Source of the DNA: Amblyomma americanum
Lineage: Eukaryota > Arthropoda > Arachnida > Ixodida > Ixodidae
Reading direction: 5' to 3'
Assembly: GCF_052857255.1 (NCBI RefSeq)
Contig: NC_135505.1
Span: 140,156,343-140,220,342 of the forward strand
Length of the DNA stretch: 64,000 nt
Part shown: one piece after another, positions 10,871-22,185 of the stretch
Position numbering within the stretch: position 1 is the first letter of the stretch
Layout of the letters: every line of letters begins with the position of its first letter
Made by a program: the position numbers and the translations under genes
Notes under the pieces: model-generated
Told to the model about the DNA's origin: nothing
The model's input: the letters and a program-made list of their open reading frames with translations, nothing else
Database searches by the model: none

Positions 10871-11375
10871 TGAACGGAAACCTTCACGCTATGATTCATT
10901 TCCTTATCATCCTTTCTTTGATGACTTGCAGTGGTGTATTTGTGTCCCTGAATGACGGTAAGTAATTTGTTCCTCTTGCTTCTAGACTTGTACGCAGTTT
11001 ATTGTACGTAACAATCATGATGCTCATTATGCTCTTATTATTGGACCTCTCCGAATCCTCAGAATAAAACATATACATCTAATCAATACACGCTACACGC
11101 GTTGTTCATACAGGACGGGTTCCTGCACCACTATGGGATAATCTACAAGAAGCTCTCATCAAACTGCGTCCCCCCCCCCCCCCCACCCCTCACACTGCCG
11201 CCCTGGCCCAGGACATTCTCGTCGCTTAATACCGCGCGGAAATAGTTTCTTTTCTATTTCGCTATATTGATTTTTTGTATGTTTTCTTCGCAGTACTCAT
11301 TTGTGTCACTCACGTCCTTTTGAGAAAAGTCATGCATGATTTGAAAGTACTCATGCGCTTCATTTTGCATTTATA
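10871..11375. other. No gene seen; C15 tract
   Basis: Unique-looking apart from a C15 homopolymer at 11170-11184. Confidence 0.5.
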
Positions 11376-11545
11376 TTGGGTTGGGTTGGGTTGGGTTGGG
11401 TTTTATGGCACATAGGCAGCTAAGGCCATCATGCGCCAAGCTCAAGGTATAGAATAAGTTTCCTGTAGAATGTTTACAAATTTGAAATATTATCAATGGT
11501 GTAGATGGCCTATAAGATTGTACCGTCTAGTAATAACAGAGGAGA
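11376..11545 (-). mobile_element. LINE 3' end with (CCCAA)n tail (minus strand), copy 2
   Basis: Five TTGGG units (11376-11400) on the plus strand are the simple-repeat tail of a minus-strand element. The adjacent block reads, on the minus strand, CTTGGCGCATGATGGCCTTAG / CTGCCTATGTGCCATAAAA as in copy 1. Upstream sequence on the minus strand still has a weak protein-like stretch but no open frame of use. The TTGGG array is therefore a retrotransposon tail and not an interstitial telomere. Confidence 0.75.
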
Positions 11546-13249
11546 GTTGAGTTCTCAATGTTTTCCATGATTAATTTTATGTGCACTGGTTTTCTTGCGT
11601 TCCTACAGAATACTGTCATGTTTCTGTCGGCTATTATCGCTGCTTTGCTGCATTGGTTATTTCTGGCGCTTTGCATGCTCCATAGCCAAATGAAAACACT
11701 GGTAGACGCGGTCGGACCTGTTCACTACTCCGATGCATCGAAGTACATGACAGTTTCCTTTCATCAGTACGTACTACCATTCCTCGAGGTTTTGCCGCCT
11801 TCCCAGAATCAGAAAGCTTATTTATGATGTGAATAAATCTTATTGATACGTTCTGGTAACACGCCTTGACTAAATTGGAAGTCAAAGTTTGCGTGGACGA
11901 AAGAAATTCGTAGCAATTCTAGACAGATGAAAAAAAAAAAAACCCACTTTGTGTCGTGAATTCGGTCCTCGAATAAGAGAGGACGTTTCGCAATAGAAAA
12001 GTAAACACAAGGCAAAGAACTACTGATATAAAGGCAGCGGACGAGCCTCTGCACGCCATTCGTTCTTCCCTGCGCTGCTACCGAACTAATTTCGTGGCCA
12101 TTGAACTTCTTTCTAGCAAGCTTAATTGTGAGCGCCGTGTCCCCGTGCCCGATGACACACATACGAGCGAGGAGGGATTGCACAGCGATTCGGAGAAATG
12201 GAAGTTCATTGCAGCTCCACTTCATAGAATCTGTACGTGAATTGGGGCCCCGATAGAAAATTGAGCAAAGGAAAATTTTATTTTGTTGTCGAAATCACTA
12301 CAACCTTCGGTTAGAGGAAATGTTTTAGGCCGAATAAATGGGCACTTGTACATTCCTGTCTTTTTATTTCTCGAAATGAACAGGAATGTTCCAAGTCGCA
12401 AGTTGCCACGTTTAAGGATTAGGCCTCTTCAATTGGTTTGCGGTACTAAAATACAATGTTCGGATTTTTCAGCTGTTACGAAGGCAGGAACAAAGTGACA
12501 GCTCTAAAAGCATCAGACCTCCCATCCCCAACACATCTTCTGAAACGTTCGGTATGGCGTTTGTCATAACTGTGTATGTTTTCCATAGGACACACGTATG
12601 AAACATGCATGGAATATGCACTTACTACACCGACAGCGCACACGGAAAAGATCCGGATTCACCCAGACTCCGCACGATTAGTGCAGATCATGCCGATACC
12701 ACATAGCAGGATGAAACCATGGAAAAAATACCAAAATCATGAAAATTTCTGCATATATTCCGTATCATAGAGACTCGGTATTCCTACTAAAAGTTTTCTA
12801 CATCAGCTGTGCATATGGAATGATTGGAATACGGGTTTCATTCGATATAGATAGTACACTCAAATTCGTATGATTTCCACGTGCATTCCGTACAGTTAAT
12901 TTCCACGTTAAGTGAATGCCGTCGTCCGGTGTTCGTTCGAACGCAATTGAACGCATGGGTTCGCATGGGCACTCTACAGTGCATTTAAGTCATACGCATA
13001 ATTTACGGGCTCGATATGAAATTTACGAACTATACTGAAAACGCGGAGTTATTGGAATCGTTATACGGAAGTTCACAAGCGTTACTCACAAGGGGCGTTT
13101 CAGTAGAGACCTTCCTCCAACGTAACCGCTGCCAAGTCCACCTGGATAATATGACCTGAAGTGTCATTCAGGCGTGTCATAATGACCACATTTGTCATCG
13201 TGGCGCGTCTTTTAGAGCGTCCATTCTCCAGTTCTCATGGCTGCTCCAA
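11546..13249. other. No recognisable feature
   Basis: About 1.7 kb. The longest frame (11818-12225, minus, 135 codons) crosses a poly-A tract and has no motif. The text from about 12600 to 12910 is rich in palindromic ATTCGTATGA / GGAATATGC-like words, but I can place no element boundaries. Confidence 0.45.
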
Positions 13250-13420
13250 GTATATCATCATCATCATCATCAGCATGACTACGCCCACTGTAGGGCAGCC
13301 TTACACTGCCGTTTTCCAGCTGCGGCTACCGTATACCAGACATCCAAGTATATATCCAAGTGCTTTAGTCCTGCATCGCAGGCAGTACCTGTGTATTGCC
13401 AAACAAACAGTAAATAAAAA
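13250..13420 (-). mobile_element. RTE-like LINE tail (minus strand)
   Basis: A (ATC)n array (about 13255-13271) is followed by AGCATGACTACGCCCACTGT AGGGCAG and CCAGCTGCGGCTACC. The same order, TCATCAGC-CCTGC-CGTCCACTATAGGACAAAGG, recurs at 60120-60290. From memory this matches the 3' end of a very abundant tick LINE whose minus-strand copies end in (GAT)n. Only about 170 bp remain, with no reverse transcriptase sequence, so the clade is a suggestion. Confidence 0.55.
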
Positions 13421-15394
13421 GTCACCAGGCATATAATTTTGAGGAATGGACTCATTACAACGTGAGAGACCCAACACCTCACTGTATAGTAACGCCACAT
13501 AGACCTGTGAGGCCTAGCCCACACGGCCGCGTAACGTCTCTCGAATGAGATGAACGCTCCCACTGAACACTACCATATCTTATTAATGGCGGAGGCGCAC
13601 TAAACAAGATTTCCCGCGTCTTTTAGGGGGTGCTGGCCGGACCCTCCTGGATTACATCCCCATGAGGGAGACACATTGGCGCGATTTCCCGTGTCCAATT
13701 CTCCTGAATGAAATTTTTGATCGGCCACTGCCTAAACGCGGAATTTCGGTAACGATATGAGATGCCACCGTTGTTTACCCTAAAGGAAGTCCGTTCTGCA
13801 GCTGTGTGCTTAAAGATCCCGAGCGAGCAACGAGATCTGAACTAATTCTAGTGGGCCTAATACCACTACAATCACTCTTCCCGACTGGGCCCGAGTGTAA
13901 GCTCTGCCATTCGTTCCTCAAGCGTCTACCAAAGGTTAAAGCACACGTTCGATGTCTACACTACGTTACCATTCGAACATCTGACCACTGTGCTGTCAAA
14001 TCATCCCCCCCCCCCCAACACTCCCCTTTCAATCATGACGTCCCGAAACACACCGCGTGCTCGAACGTATAAAGGGCACACCAATGCCTCGTCGTTAAGC
14101 GCGCCTATATAACGCTGATGAGAAAAAAGCCGGAAGCGTAAAGCTGGCAACGACGAGCCCAAACCGGCAACAAAGCTGGAATCAATACGACGCGACATTC
14201 AAAACGACCCCACAGACTACACAGCGGTGCGGACGGCATCGACGGTGTTGTGTGGGCGCGATCAAAGAAAAGCGAATAGGCGAAAAGTCGCCGCCTATAC
14301 GGCTTTGCATCGTGAAGCCGGTGGCCTCGCTAATATGGAAATCAGACGTGCCGTTCTCCTATTTGTGCTTCTATTTTGCTAAGCGTTGAGCACGTGCAGC
14401 TCTTTAGGTCACGTCTGAATGTTCGGTGGTTTCTGGTGGTTTCTCGCGAGGTTTTTTTACCCTCTTTTGTATGGCAGCTTCCAAGAGGCGTGACAAGGTG
14501 ACGCCCTCTTTTGTCTCTACGTGGCATGTAGTACCTGTATATTAAATGCGGGCCCACTAAATCAATAGGTGCCCGTTGGATGGGCGGCAGCTTGTAGGCT
14601 TTGTAGGCATTTGACACTTTCGCGGCCCATAATACCACGCTTTGACCTCACGTTAGATGTGTGCAGCCTGACGCGATTTCGTAGGTTGAATTAACTCCGT
14701 TTAAAATGGTATAACTATAGGTTGATTTTTGCAAGGAGGCCAAACGAAATACACTAGTTTAGCAAGCCGCTTGGTGGCGGCATCCAACATCGCATTTTTT
14801 CAGAAATAAGTTAGCATAACGTCGGAAAATATTAACCTGGTCCCGTTCAAAACAACTATAAGCCTTTATATAGTTATCAAAAGTACTTTCACTGGTCATT
14901 GTGAACTTCAAAAGAAACTAAGTTCCTCCCGCATTCACTCCAGCTGCAGAAGTGAATTTATTTAGGGGTTGGACCCGGAGGCTATCTTAGGTAAAGTAGC
15001 TTGAGCTTTCAGATAGAAATCCATAGAACGCAGGCTGCAGCCTGACTTTTATCCGGGCACCAACATAGCCTTTTTCCGTCAGCTTCGTCTGGTGCGTTCC
15101 ATGAAGTAGGCTCCTGTAATGGAAACGTGCTCTGCAATCTTCACTCTCGGCCCGGTTCCTTGAAACAGGTCGCGCTCTGGTTGAGAAGTTGACGGCACTC
15201 TTCGCAATGCTACACAACTGGTCGCTTCGGCCTCCTCCTCATAAATATAGGAAGGCAGCATTAGAGTCTGCTCACCTGCTTACGATTTATTTCTTGAAAT
15301 GCGCTTTGCTGCTCCCAGGACAGTCGAAAAAAAAAAAGACAGACCCATGTCCAAAGTACGACGCCGAAATTTGTAGTTGTCCCTTATTTTTCGG
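13421..15394. other. No recognisable feature; TATA-like words
   Basis: About 2 kb. ACGTATAAAGGGC (near 14066) and CCTATATAACGC (near 14104) resemble TATA boxes but lie 40 bp apart and no transcript is supported. A short C run is at 14006-14014. The open frames at 13806-14072 and 14342-14638 show no family motif; a CXXC pair in the first is isolated. Confidence 0.45.
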
Positions 15395-15475
15395 TATTTT
15401 TCTGTAGTACTGTAGTTTTTCTATAGTGCTTTTCTGTAGTATGTCGGTCTGTAATACTTTTTCTGTAGTAACTAA
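15395..15475. repeat. Degenerate tandem repeat TTTTTCTGTAGTA
   Basis: About five to six imperfect copies of a TTTTTCTGTAGTA-like unit (TTTTTCTGTAGTACTGTAG, TTTTTCTATAGTG, TTTTCTGTAGTATG, TTTTTCTGTAGTAAC). It is non-coding. Confidence 0.75.
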
Positions 15476-15534
15476 AAAAAATTCTTGATATTAAGCAATT
15501 ATCTCTTGTTACTACAAGTAAAAGTCAAACGGTA

Positions 15535-15965
15535 CAGAAAATTTGTTGTCAGGGCATCAATTTGTCTATTATGCGGCCAGAGCAAACTACCAATTGTTGC
15601 ATTGCTGCAACGCGTAGCGTTTAATATTACCGCTTATATTAACCATAACCAGCAATCCTGGATAAAAGCTTTTTTGAGCGGGGAACCGTTTATGAACGCC
15701 ATTTTTTCATATAATGTAAGATTTCACTATAGCAATAATTATATCCGCAGATCACCCGACGGCATTCTTGTATTTTTTTTTCTATTCACGTTTTTGCTAT
15801 CGTCAAAAGCGTTCCCATTTTGTTTTCTATGGAAGTCTTAACTGTTCGATGCCATCGATGGAAACCCTCAAAAAGGATTTTGCTACATATCAGAATAATG
15901 GACCAGTACCACCAATATTTCCATAACAACGTCTTACAATTTTCCAATTTAAAAAATTTTAGCTC
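15535..15965 (-). repeat. Unnamed dispersed repeat, copy A (minus strand)
   Basis: Read on the minus strand it aligns with 51456-51770 and 52175-52500. Shared blocks, in order: CTGATATGTAG, CATCGNTCGCATCGAAC, GGGAACACTTTTGA, TAGCAAAAACGT-AATAGAAAA, GTGATCTGCGGATATA, GAAATCTTA, TATGAAAAAATTGCGTTCAT, and CAGNANTGCTGG. In copy A a minus open frame (15786-15995) ends in MGTLLTIAKT, which matches GTLLMIAKT of copy B in the same frame. The family, function and autonomous partner are unknown to me. Confidence 0.75.
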
Positions 15966-16676
15966 TAGATAGCTCGACATGACCTGCAATGCCACAAAAT
16001 TTAGAGATAATTGGGGCGATTACAGTTAAGGTACGAAGCTGAAAGTTTCGACGAGCACTGTGCTTTCTTTAAAAACCTGCGTGGTAAGGGTCATGCTTCT
16101 GATCGAATATAAAACGTGCGCTCCGCACCTGACCCATTCGAACTATTTCGAAGCGATTCTTTTCTTAAGAACTCAATTCTGTTATAAACTGATAAACATC
16201 CGCCCGAGGCCGTAAACTACAATGGTAAAGAGCTGTAAAGGGCTCCACCCTACAGTGTAAAGCAGGGGGGCTGATTTACCCAAGGCATTGGGGTTTAAGG
16301 ACAGTGAAGGGAAAGTAGATTTTAAGCGGGTAGAAGTAACCAAGCCGAAGGTTATCTGATTGGTGGCTAAAGTCAAGACAAGAGTAAAATTTCACAAGTC
16401 ATGGCTAGGTAGCTTGAGCCAACGCCCGATTTAAAGGGTTCAGCATATCTATCCATCCTTCCGTCCGTCTGTCCATCCATTTATCCATCTATCCAAGGGC
16501 GCACAGCCTGCGCTTTACTGTCTTCAAACTATAGCCAAGCAAATAGGTGTGTAGCACGCTTCCACACATTGTTGTTTTCAGGCTGAATGTGGGAAAATTT
16601 TCGGCCGTAGGTTTCATTCGTCATTAGCAGGCACTCTCCTCGTCAGTTGTCGCGGTGTCCATAAATACTTTCACCA
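15966..16676. other. No gene seen; (ATCC)n-like microsatellite
   Basis: Unique-looking apart from a degenerate ATCC/GTCC tetranucleotide array at about 16449-16496. Confidence 0.5.
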
Positions 16677-16858
16677 AGTTTAGTTAGTTAGTTATATTGA
16701 TTTTAATGGCGCAAAAGCAACTATGGCTATGATGCGCCAAACACGCGGTTAGAGCTTTTATTGAAGGTTACGCTTTATATATCTAAAGTTTGTATAAAAC
16801 ATTGGCTTCTCTGAGAAACTTAAAAATGCTTTAAAAATCAACCAGTGCTGGATCACCA
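16677..16858 (-). mobile_element. 5'-truncated RNase H-type LINE (minus strand), copy 3
   Basis: It is nearly identical in layout to the 3' end of the better copy at 39823-40320. On the minus strand it retains the decayed end of ORF2 (LGDPALVDF, stop, SIFKFLREANVLYKL, stop), then the 3' UTR word TTTGGCGCATCATAGCCATAG and CTTTTGCGCCATTAAAATCA, and the tail (TAAC)n on its 3' side. About 180 bp remain. An in-frame stop and truncation make it inactive. Confidence 0.82.
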
Positions 16859-17046
16859 AGTTTACAGTGCGAATAGTTGAAAGGTTTTACATTACGAGAG
16901 CTTAGAGAAGCAACAGCCATGACTTGAAGGAGATAGTTAAGGCGTCTGTTGAATTTGTTCACAGGCATTCCCATGGTGCTTTAAATCAGGAACAAGTAGT
17001 CTACCTGTGCAGACGGGCGTTCACAAATTCCTTCGCTAGTCTATAC
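16859..17046. other. No recognisable feature
   Basis: Short unique-looking stretch between a LINE end and the next repeat. Confidence 0.4.
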
Positions 17047-17590
17047 AGGGTGTTGCACTAACTTTTCACAATTTAAAAAAATAGGCTTTTATGAGTGGAA
17101 GAGCGCTTTTTTCGACATATCATTCTCAGCGGTGTAGTATATGAGAAAACGGCTAAGATGTGCGTACTAACAAGCTGGTTAACTAATACTGAATAGTTAT
17201 CTTTTAACTCTTAGGCTCCGTAATTGTTGAGAGGCGTGCAGCCCACCGCAAGTAATATCCATATCAGTTTTGCATAATTTAGAGAACCCGGTTACCCTCG
17301 CCGCTGTGGCCCAACAAATTTTGGCTACATCGTGCCAAAATATATGCGCTTTCAAGAAGCTTGCAGGCAAAGCAACCTCTCCAGTGCACGTAACTCGTCG
17401 AAATAGCCAAAATGTTCTCAAAGTTCTGCAGAAGACAAGTTCAACAAGCCCGTTTTTTTTTATGTAATTCTGATCGATCGAGCAGGACTTATCTTCTAGA
17501 AAGGTCTTTAACGTTAGGTGAGGTGTCACGAAAGGTGCGATAGGGTTATTCGAAGGGTTGTTTAAGCTCAACTATGGTAATCAAATGTTA
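17047..17590. repeat. Possible DNA-element fragment starting ACAGGGTGTTGCACTAAC
   Basis: The opening ACAGGGTGTTGCACTAACTT followed by AATTTAAAAA and TTAACTAATACTGAATAGTTATCTTTTAAC resembles the terminus of an abundant tick repeat as I remember it. I could not find the partner terminus, so extent and class are uncertain. The 124-codon minus frame inside (17197-17571) has no motif I recognise. Confidence 0.35.
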
Positions 17591-17672
17591 CGTTACAATA
17601 TGTCACAACTATTAAGCCAATTACCGTCGATGAATGTTGATATTTAAAAAAGCAGCTTGCGCGAAATTAGAG

Positions 17673-18708
<1,036 letters not shown>

Positions 18709-18720
18709 ACTTTCTCGGAG

Positions 18721-18952
18721 CCGCCGCGGTGGCTCAATGCTTATGGCGCTCGGCTGCTGGCCCGAAAGACCAGGGTTCGATCCCGGCCGCGGCGGTCACA
18801 TTTCGATGGAGGCGCAATGCTAGAGGCCCGTGTGCTGTGCGATGTCAGCGCACGTTAAAGAACCCCAGGTGGTCGAAATTTCCGGAGCCCTTCACTACAG
18901 CGTCCCTCATAGTCTGTGTAGCTTCGGGACGCTATACCCCCCTAAACCAAAC
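18721..18952 (+). mobile_element. Tick tRNA-derived SINE, second copy
   Basis: Same family as 8120-8357: GCCGCGGTGGCTCA, TTATGGCGCTCGGCTGCTGG, box B GGTTCGATCC, then GCTAGAGGCCCGTG, GATGTCAGCGCACGTTAAAG, GAAATTTCCGGAGCCC and GGGACGCTATACCCCC. An imperfect flanking duplication is seen, ACTTTCTCGGAG (18709-18720) against ACTTTCTTTGAG (18953-18964), 10 of 12 matching. The 84-codon frame at 18729-18983 is the SINE translated and is not a gene. Confidence 0.9.
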
Positions 18953-19227
18953 ACTTTCTTTGAGTATCAGTATACTGATATGATTGACTTTACAACAAAT
19001 AAGGTTTTAGACCAATTCTAAGCTGAGGATAGCAAACGAATAGGTGACAAAAGACAGTACGTGACTGCCAAACTCATTTCTACTTTGCAGAAGTACACTA
19101 GAAGCTTATTGTAACCAAAGAAAAAACTAGAAACCGCAGAAAAGTTAATCAAGTAAAAAACGCTCAAATCACCAAATGGGCAGAAAGCAGCTGCCAAGTA
19201 GTTCACACAACTCACGAAAGGCGTGCC

Positions 19228-19800
19228 TGTGACGTCACTCCAGGGGCACACACGTGGCGACAGGAAGTGACGTCACGTCACTAGAGGGATGTGACGCGGG
19301 ACGGCGGCTCTGTCGGCGGGCCTGTCCGCGTCACACGTCACAGCACCACAGCAGCGTCGTACGGCATCGTCGTGTGTTTCGGTGCGCGCCGAGCAGCGAC
19401 TGAGCGGCCGCTTCCCAGCGCGGTTGAGACGCGGCGCAACAGCGGCCGAGCGGCGGCAGCCCGGGAGACGCGGAGAGGGCGAGAGACGACGCCCGGCCCG
19501 CGAGTGGCTCCCCTCAGAGTCACGTGACGCCGACCCGCGCCTCTTCTCCTCCCCCCCTCCCCACCCCAGTCTATCTGCCGGGAGAGATCGGCAAAAAGAG
19601 GGAGAACACAGGGGAAGAAGGGCGCAAGGCGTTCTCCCAGCAGCCCCGTCTATCTCCCCCGGGTGGGAGCTTTTCCCGCCACAAAAAGCGCGCCAAAAGA
19701 GGAGTGTGGGGGCTAGCTCGCGGCTTGGTTTTGGCGTTGGGATTAACTCCGGGATTACAGCAGTGAGAGATCGCACGAGCCTCGCTCTGAGCTCGGTAAA
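19228..19800 (+). promoter_or_regulatory. CpG-rich block with CRE sites; candidate promoter / first exon
   Basis: GC- and CpG-rich DNA spans about 19290-19700, in contrast to AT-rich flanks. Just upstream are two perfect CRE palindromes, TGACGTCA at 19230-19237 and 19268-19275, the second overlapping another ACGTCAC half-site, and CACGTG E-boxes at about 19250 and 19521. There is no TATA box. A possible splice donor follows, GAGCTCG|GTAAAAGG at about 19797. Opposite-strand open frames through the island (151 and 167 codons) overlap and have no motif, as expected of GC-rich DNA lacking stops. Strand and gene are unknown; the block could also be a GC-rich transposon. Confidence 0.45.
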
Positions 19801-20178
19801 AGGGGAAATGCGCCAGAAAAAAGCAGCCCCTGGTTGAAATCGTTAGGGAGACGACCATAAACCGTTCCCTTCAGAAGCAGGGATTTCCTCTCGGCCGACG
19901 AATAATATCTGCCACTATGTGCATATGTGCATGGTGCAAGAAAGAAACAAAGAGAGGGGGGGCGCTCGTGTCGTAGTTGAGACAGGTTTGAAACAGATAG
20001 TTGTGGCACATAAGCGGTGCAGTTCACGTCGCCAAGCAAATAGCCTGCATATGATCACCAGCTACGCTACTGAATACCACGGGTGTTCTGTTGAAATCCT
20101 ATTGAAACGTGACCATTTCTTTCACGCTGTCTAGTTACAGCATCTAGCGATGGAGCTGCGATAAAATTAGCCACTGCC
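19801..20178. other. No recognisable feature
   Basis: Unique-looking stretch between the CpG-rich block and the concentric palindrome. Confidence 0.45.
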
Positions 20179-20570
20179 ACTGCGCATGCGCAGGCGGCGT
20201 CCGGTATACGTATCCGGCATTACGTCTCTGTTATGCTAAACAAGATCTTTTTAGCATACTGGAGACGTACTAGCGGAGACATACCGGTTCACCAGACCCC
20301 TCCTGGGCATGCGCAGTGGAATTGTTGGGGTCAGGCGGGACAACTGCGCATGCGCAGCCCGCGTCCGGTAAGCCGGTATATGTCTCCGCTAGTACGTCTC
20401 TATTCAGCACGGCGGAGACGTATTACCATAGACTTCTACTGGATATCCGGACGCCTGCTGCGCATGCTCAGGTGCCTCTTCCACTGCGCGTACGCAGGAA
20501 GCGCGTGGTATGATATGGAGGGTATGACTTTGTCAATGTGTCATGGCTAGGGCACTGCGCGTGCGCAGCC
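20179..20570. mobile_element. Concentric palindromic element with NRF1-like sites
   Basis: The outer inverted repeat is 20181-20204 against 20447-20470 (21 of 24 matching, ending GGCGTCCGG). The inner inverted repeat is 20262-20287 against 20373-20400, 26 bases identical apart from a 2-nt insertion, core GACGTACTAGCGGAGACAT. Perfect TGCGCATGCGCA lies at 20181-20192 and 20345-20356, and TGCGCGTGCGCA at 20556-20567. Three variants sit near 20308, 20457 and 20493. The dodecamer is the known NRF1-binding consensus. No reading frame is supported. The layout is that of a fold-back transposon. Confidence 0.75.
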
Positions 20571-20879
20571 CCGTCTGTACGAACGTGTCTGTGTTGTCTA
20601 GCGGTAGCATGTATGACTCGCAACCCAAGGTCCAGGAGGAAGCCACGGGCCTGCTGCGTAACATCTTGAAAGGCGAGTTGGTAACGTGACTGGTTGTCTG
20701 CTGTGTGTTTATACGAGGGTGAGGAGAAAGGCGGCTACAGAGGGCCCATTCGCTTGGCGCGTTGCTCGTAGTTGCTCTGATGGCTGAAGATCTGATGCGT
20801 CACTTCTGTGGATGGTGCCATCTATGGGAGCCTGTTGTAACAGCCACCTTTTCGACCAATCCGAATATTTCGTTAACAA
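20571..20879. other. No recognisable feature
   Basis: Unique-looking stretch of 300 bp, moderately GC-rich. Confidence 0.4.
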
Positions 20880-20950
20880 TGAAAGTGACGACGGCAACGC
20901 CAACGCCGCATTTTCTGCAGAACGGGGCCCTTACGCTATCGCGTAAAAAT
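20880..20950. repeat. Transposon-end-like block (CAACGCCAACGCCGCATTTTC)
   Basis: GACGGCAACGCCAACGCC, ATTTTCTGCAGAACGGGGCC and CTTACGCTATCGCGTAAAA resemble GACGCCGACACCAAATTTTC at about 43318 and the reverse complement of CGTCGCCGTCGGCGT at 24823. It is probably the end of a dispersed DNA element. No start was found. Confidence 0.4.
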
Positions 20951-21787
20951 GTGTCAGCCAAGCTTTCTTAATGAGCACTACATCTACGGCGTTACCGACT
21001 TTAGCTTTACAGTTGTTTAATTTCAGGCACACAACAATTTCACGAACAATGCTGGTGCTCTTATATTTTATCAGCCGGCAACGTTGCGAAGAACTGAAAG
21101 TTCTCCGATCGGTAAAATCCACAGCTACCTTCGCTTGACGAATAGCCGTGTTCATTTCCGCAACATATACTCGGTGCTTAATGCCAGTACATCATAGAAA
21201 TCTACAAGAATCCATTCCTTTACATTTCCGCCCATGTGGGCAGTTTTTCTGATCTGGACACCCACGTTCGGCGTTGATGGCAAAAGCACCGGCCGTGAAA
21301 GACGTCATTGCTACGTGAAGTGTACGTCTTGCAAGGAGAACGCGTACGATGCGTGGGCTCTGAGCAAAGCTTCGCCGCAGGATAATCCCTCCACAGACCA
21401 CCGATTAATACTGAACCCTGACCTTTCTGAGGGCAAAGTGTTCAAACAACAAATGAAGGAAACGGCGTGAAAGGCGTCACTTCCTGGTCAGCGTGGGAGG
21501 CCCACGATCTCCTTTCCAGACGATGCTCGAGACAGCAGTTTTCCGTGTCGGCCATAGAAATAGTCCTTTGCGAATAGTGGAATGGCTTCATGCTCACCAT
21601 GACTGGGCCTATGCCAAGAGCTCTAACGCGAAAGTATTCACTACTGCTCGCCGCTGTCACCGGCCAACGTGCCTTCCGAGAAAGTGTCGAGGCTGCTTTT
21701 TCGTAAAAACAATGCATTTCTTCGCTTATTTACGATCTTGTCTCATATGTAGCGATAGCCCCCACCGAGATTCTGAACATGTGCACC
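20951..21787. other. No recognisable feature
   Basis: Open frames at 21234-21470, 21442-21717 (minus) and 21493-21858 overlap. None has a motif I recognise. Confidence 0.45.
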
Positions 21788-22025
21788 ACGGCTGCCGCGT
21801 TTCGATAAAGTCGAAACGCAAAGGCGCCTGTGTGCTGTGCGATGTCAGTGCACGTTAAAGATCCCAATGGGGTGGAAATTATTCCGGAGACCTCCACTAC
21901 GACACCTCTTTTTCCTTTCTTCTGTCACTTCCTCCATTATCCCTTCCCTAATGCCGCGGTTCGGGTGTCCGCCGAGGTATATGAGTGAGATACTGCGCCA
22001 TTTCCTGTCCTTAAAAAAACAATTA
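21788..22025 (+). mobile_element. SINE body, 5'-truncated (distinct subfamily)
   Basis: CACGGCTGCCGCGTTTCG, CGAAACGCAAAGGCGCC and TGTGCTGTGCGATGTCAGTG, CACGTTAAAGATCCC are shared with the SINE body at 8120 but the 3' half differs: CCTCCACTACGACACCTC, CCTTCTTCTGTCACTTCC and GATACTGCGCCATTTCCTGTC with tail AAAAAAACAATTATT. The tRNA-like head is missing. The 22-bp minisatellite starts 7 bp after its tail. Confidence 0.75.
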
Positions 22026-22032
22026 TTCCCGT

Positions 22033-22185
22033 AGCGTCAGGTCTTTCCGACAAGGCACTGCGGTCTTGCCCACATGGCGTGGTCGTCTTGCACATTCGCA
22101 GTGAAGTCTTGTCCAGATGGCAGTTGAGTCCTGCCGACTTGAGATTAAAGTCTTGCTCATGTGATACCGATGTCTTGCCCACGTG
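22033..22185. repeat. 22-bp minisatellite, seven units
   Basis: Units start at 22033, 22055, 22077 (21 bp), 22098, 22120, 22142 and 22164. The consensus is GCAGTGAAGTCTTGCCCACATG, with GTCTTGCCCAC the best-conserved part and positions 1-7 freer. The array stops inside GCACTGCTCAAGC at 22186. It is not in a supported reading frame; 22 is not a multiple of three, so it would not encode a simple peptide repeat. Confidence 0.88.

Noticed and set aside
11376..11400. Interstitial telomere-like (TTGGG)5
   Set aside because: It is the simple-repeat tail of a minus-strand LINE; other copies have other tails, and the arthropod telomere unit TTAGG is not present.
14060..14115. Two TATA-like words 40 bp apart
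   Set aside because: Isolated AT-rich words in unique-looking DNA; no gene follows.
18729..18983. Open frame MAQCLWRSAAGPKDQGSIPA and its relatives at 8009-8212 and 31653-31841
   Set aside because: All three are the same SINE head translated; similarity reflects the repeat, not a protein family.
19273..19837. Opposed open frames of 167 and 151 codons
   Set aside because: Open on both strands through a GC-rich block where stop codons are rare; no domain or codon pattern.
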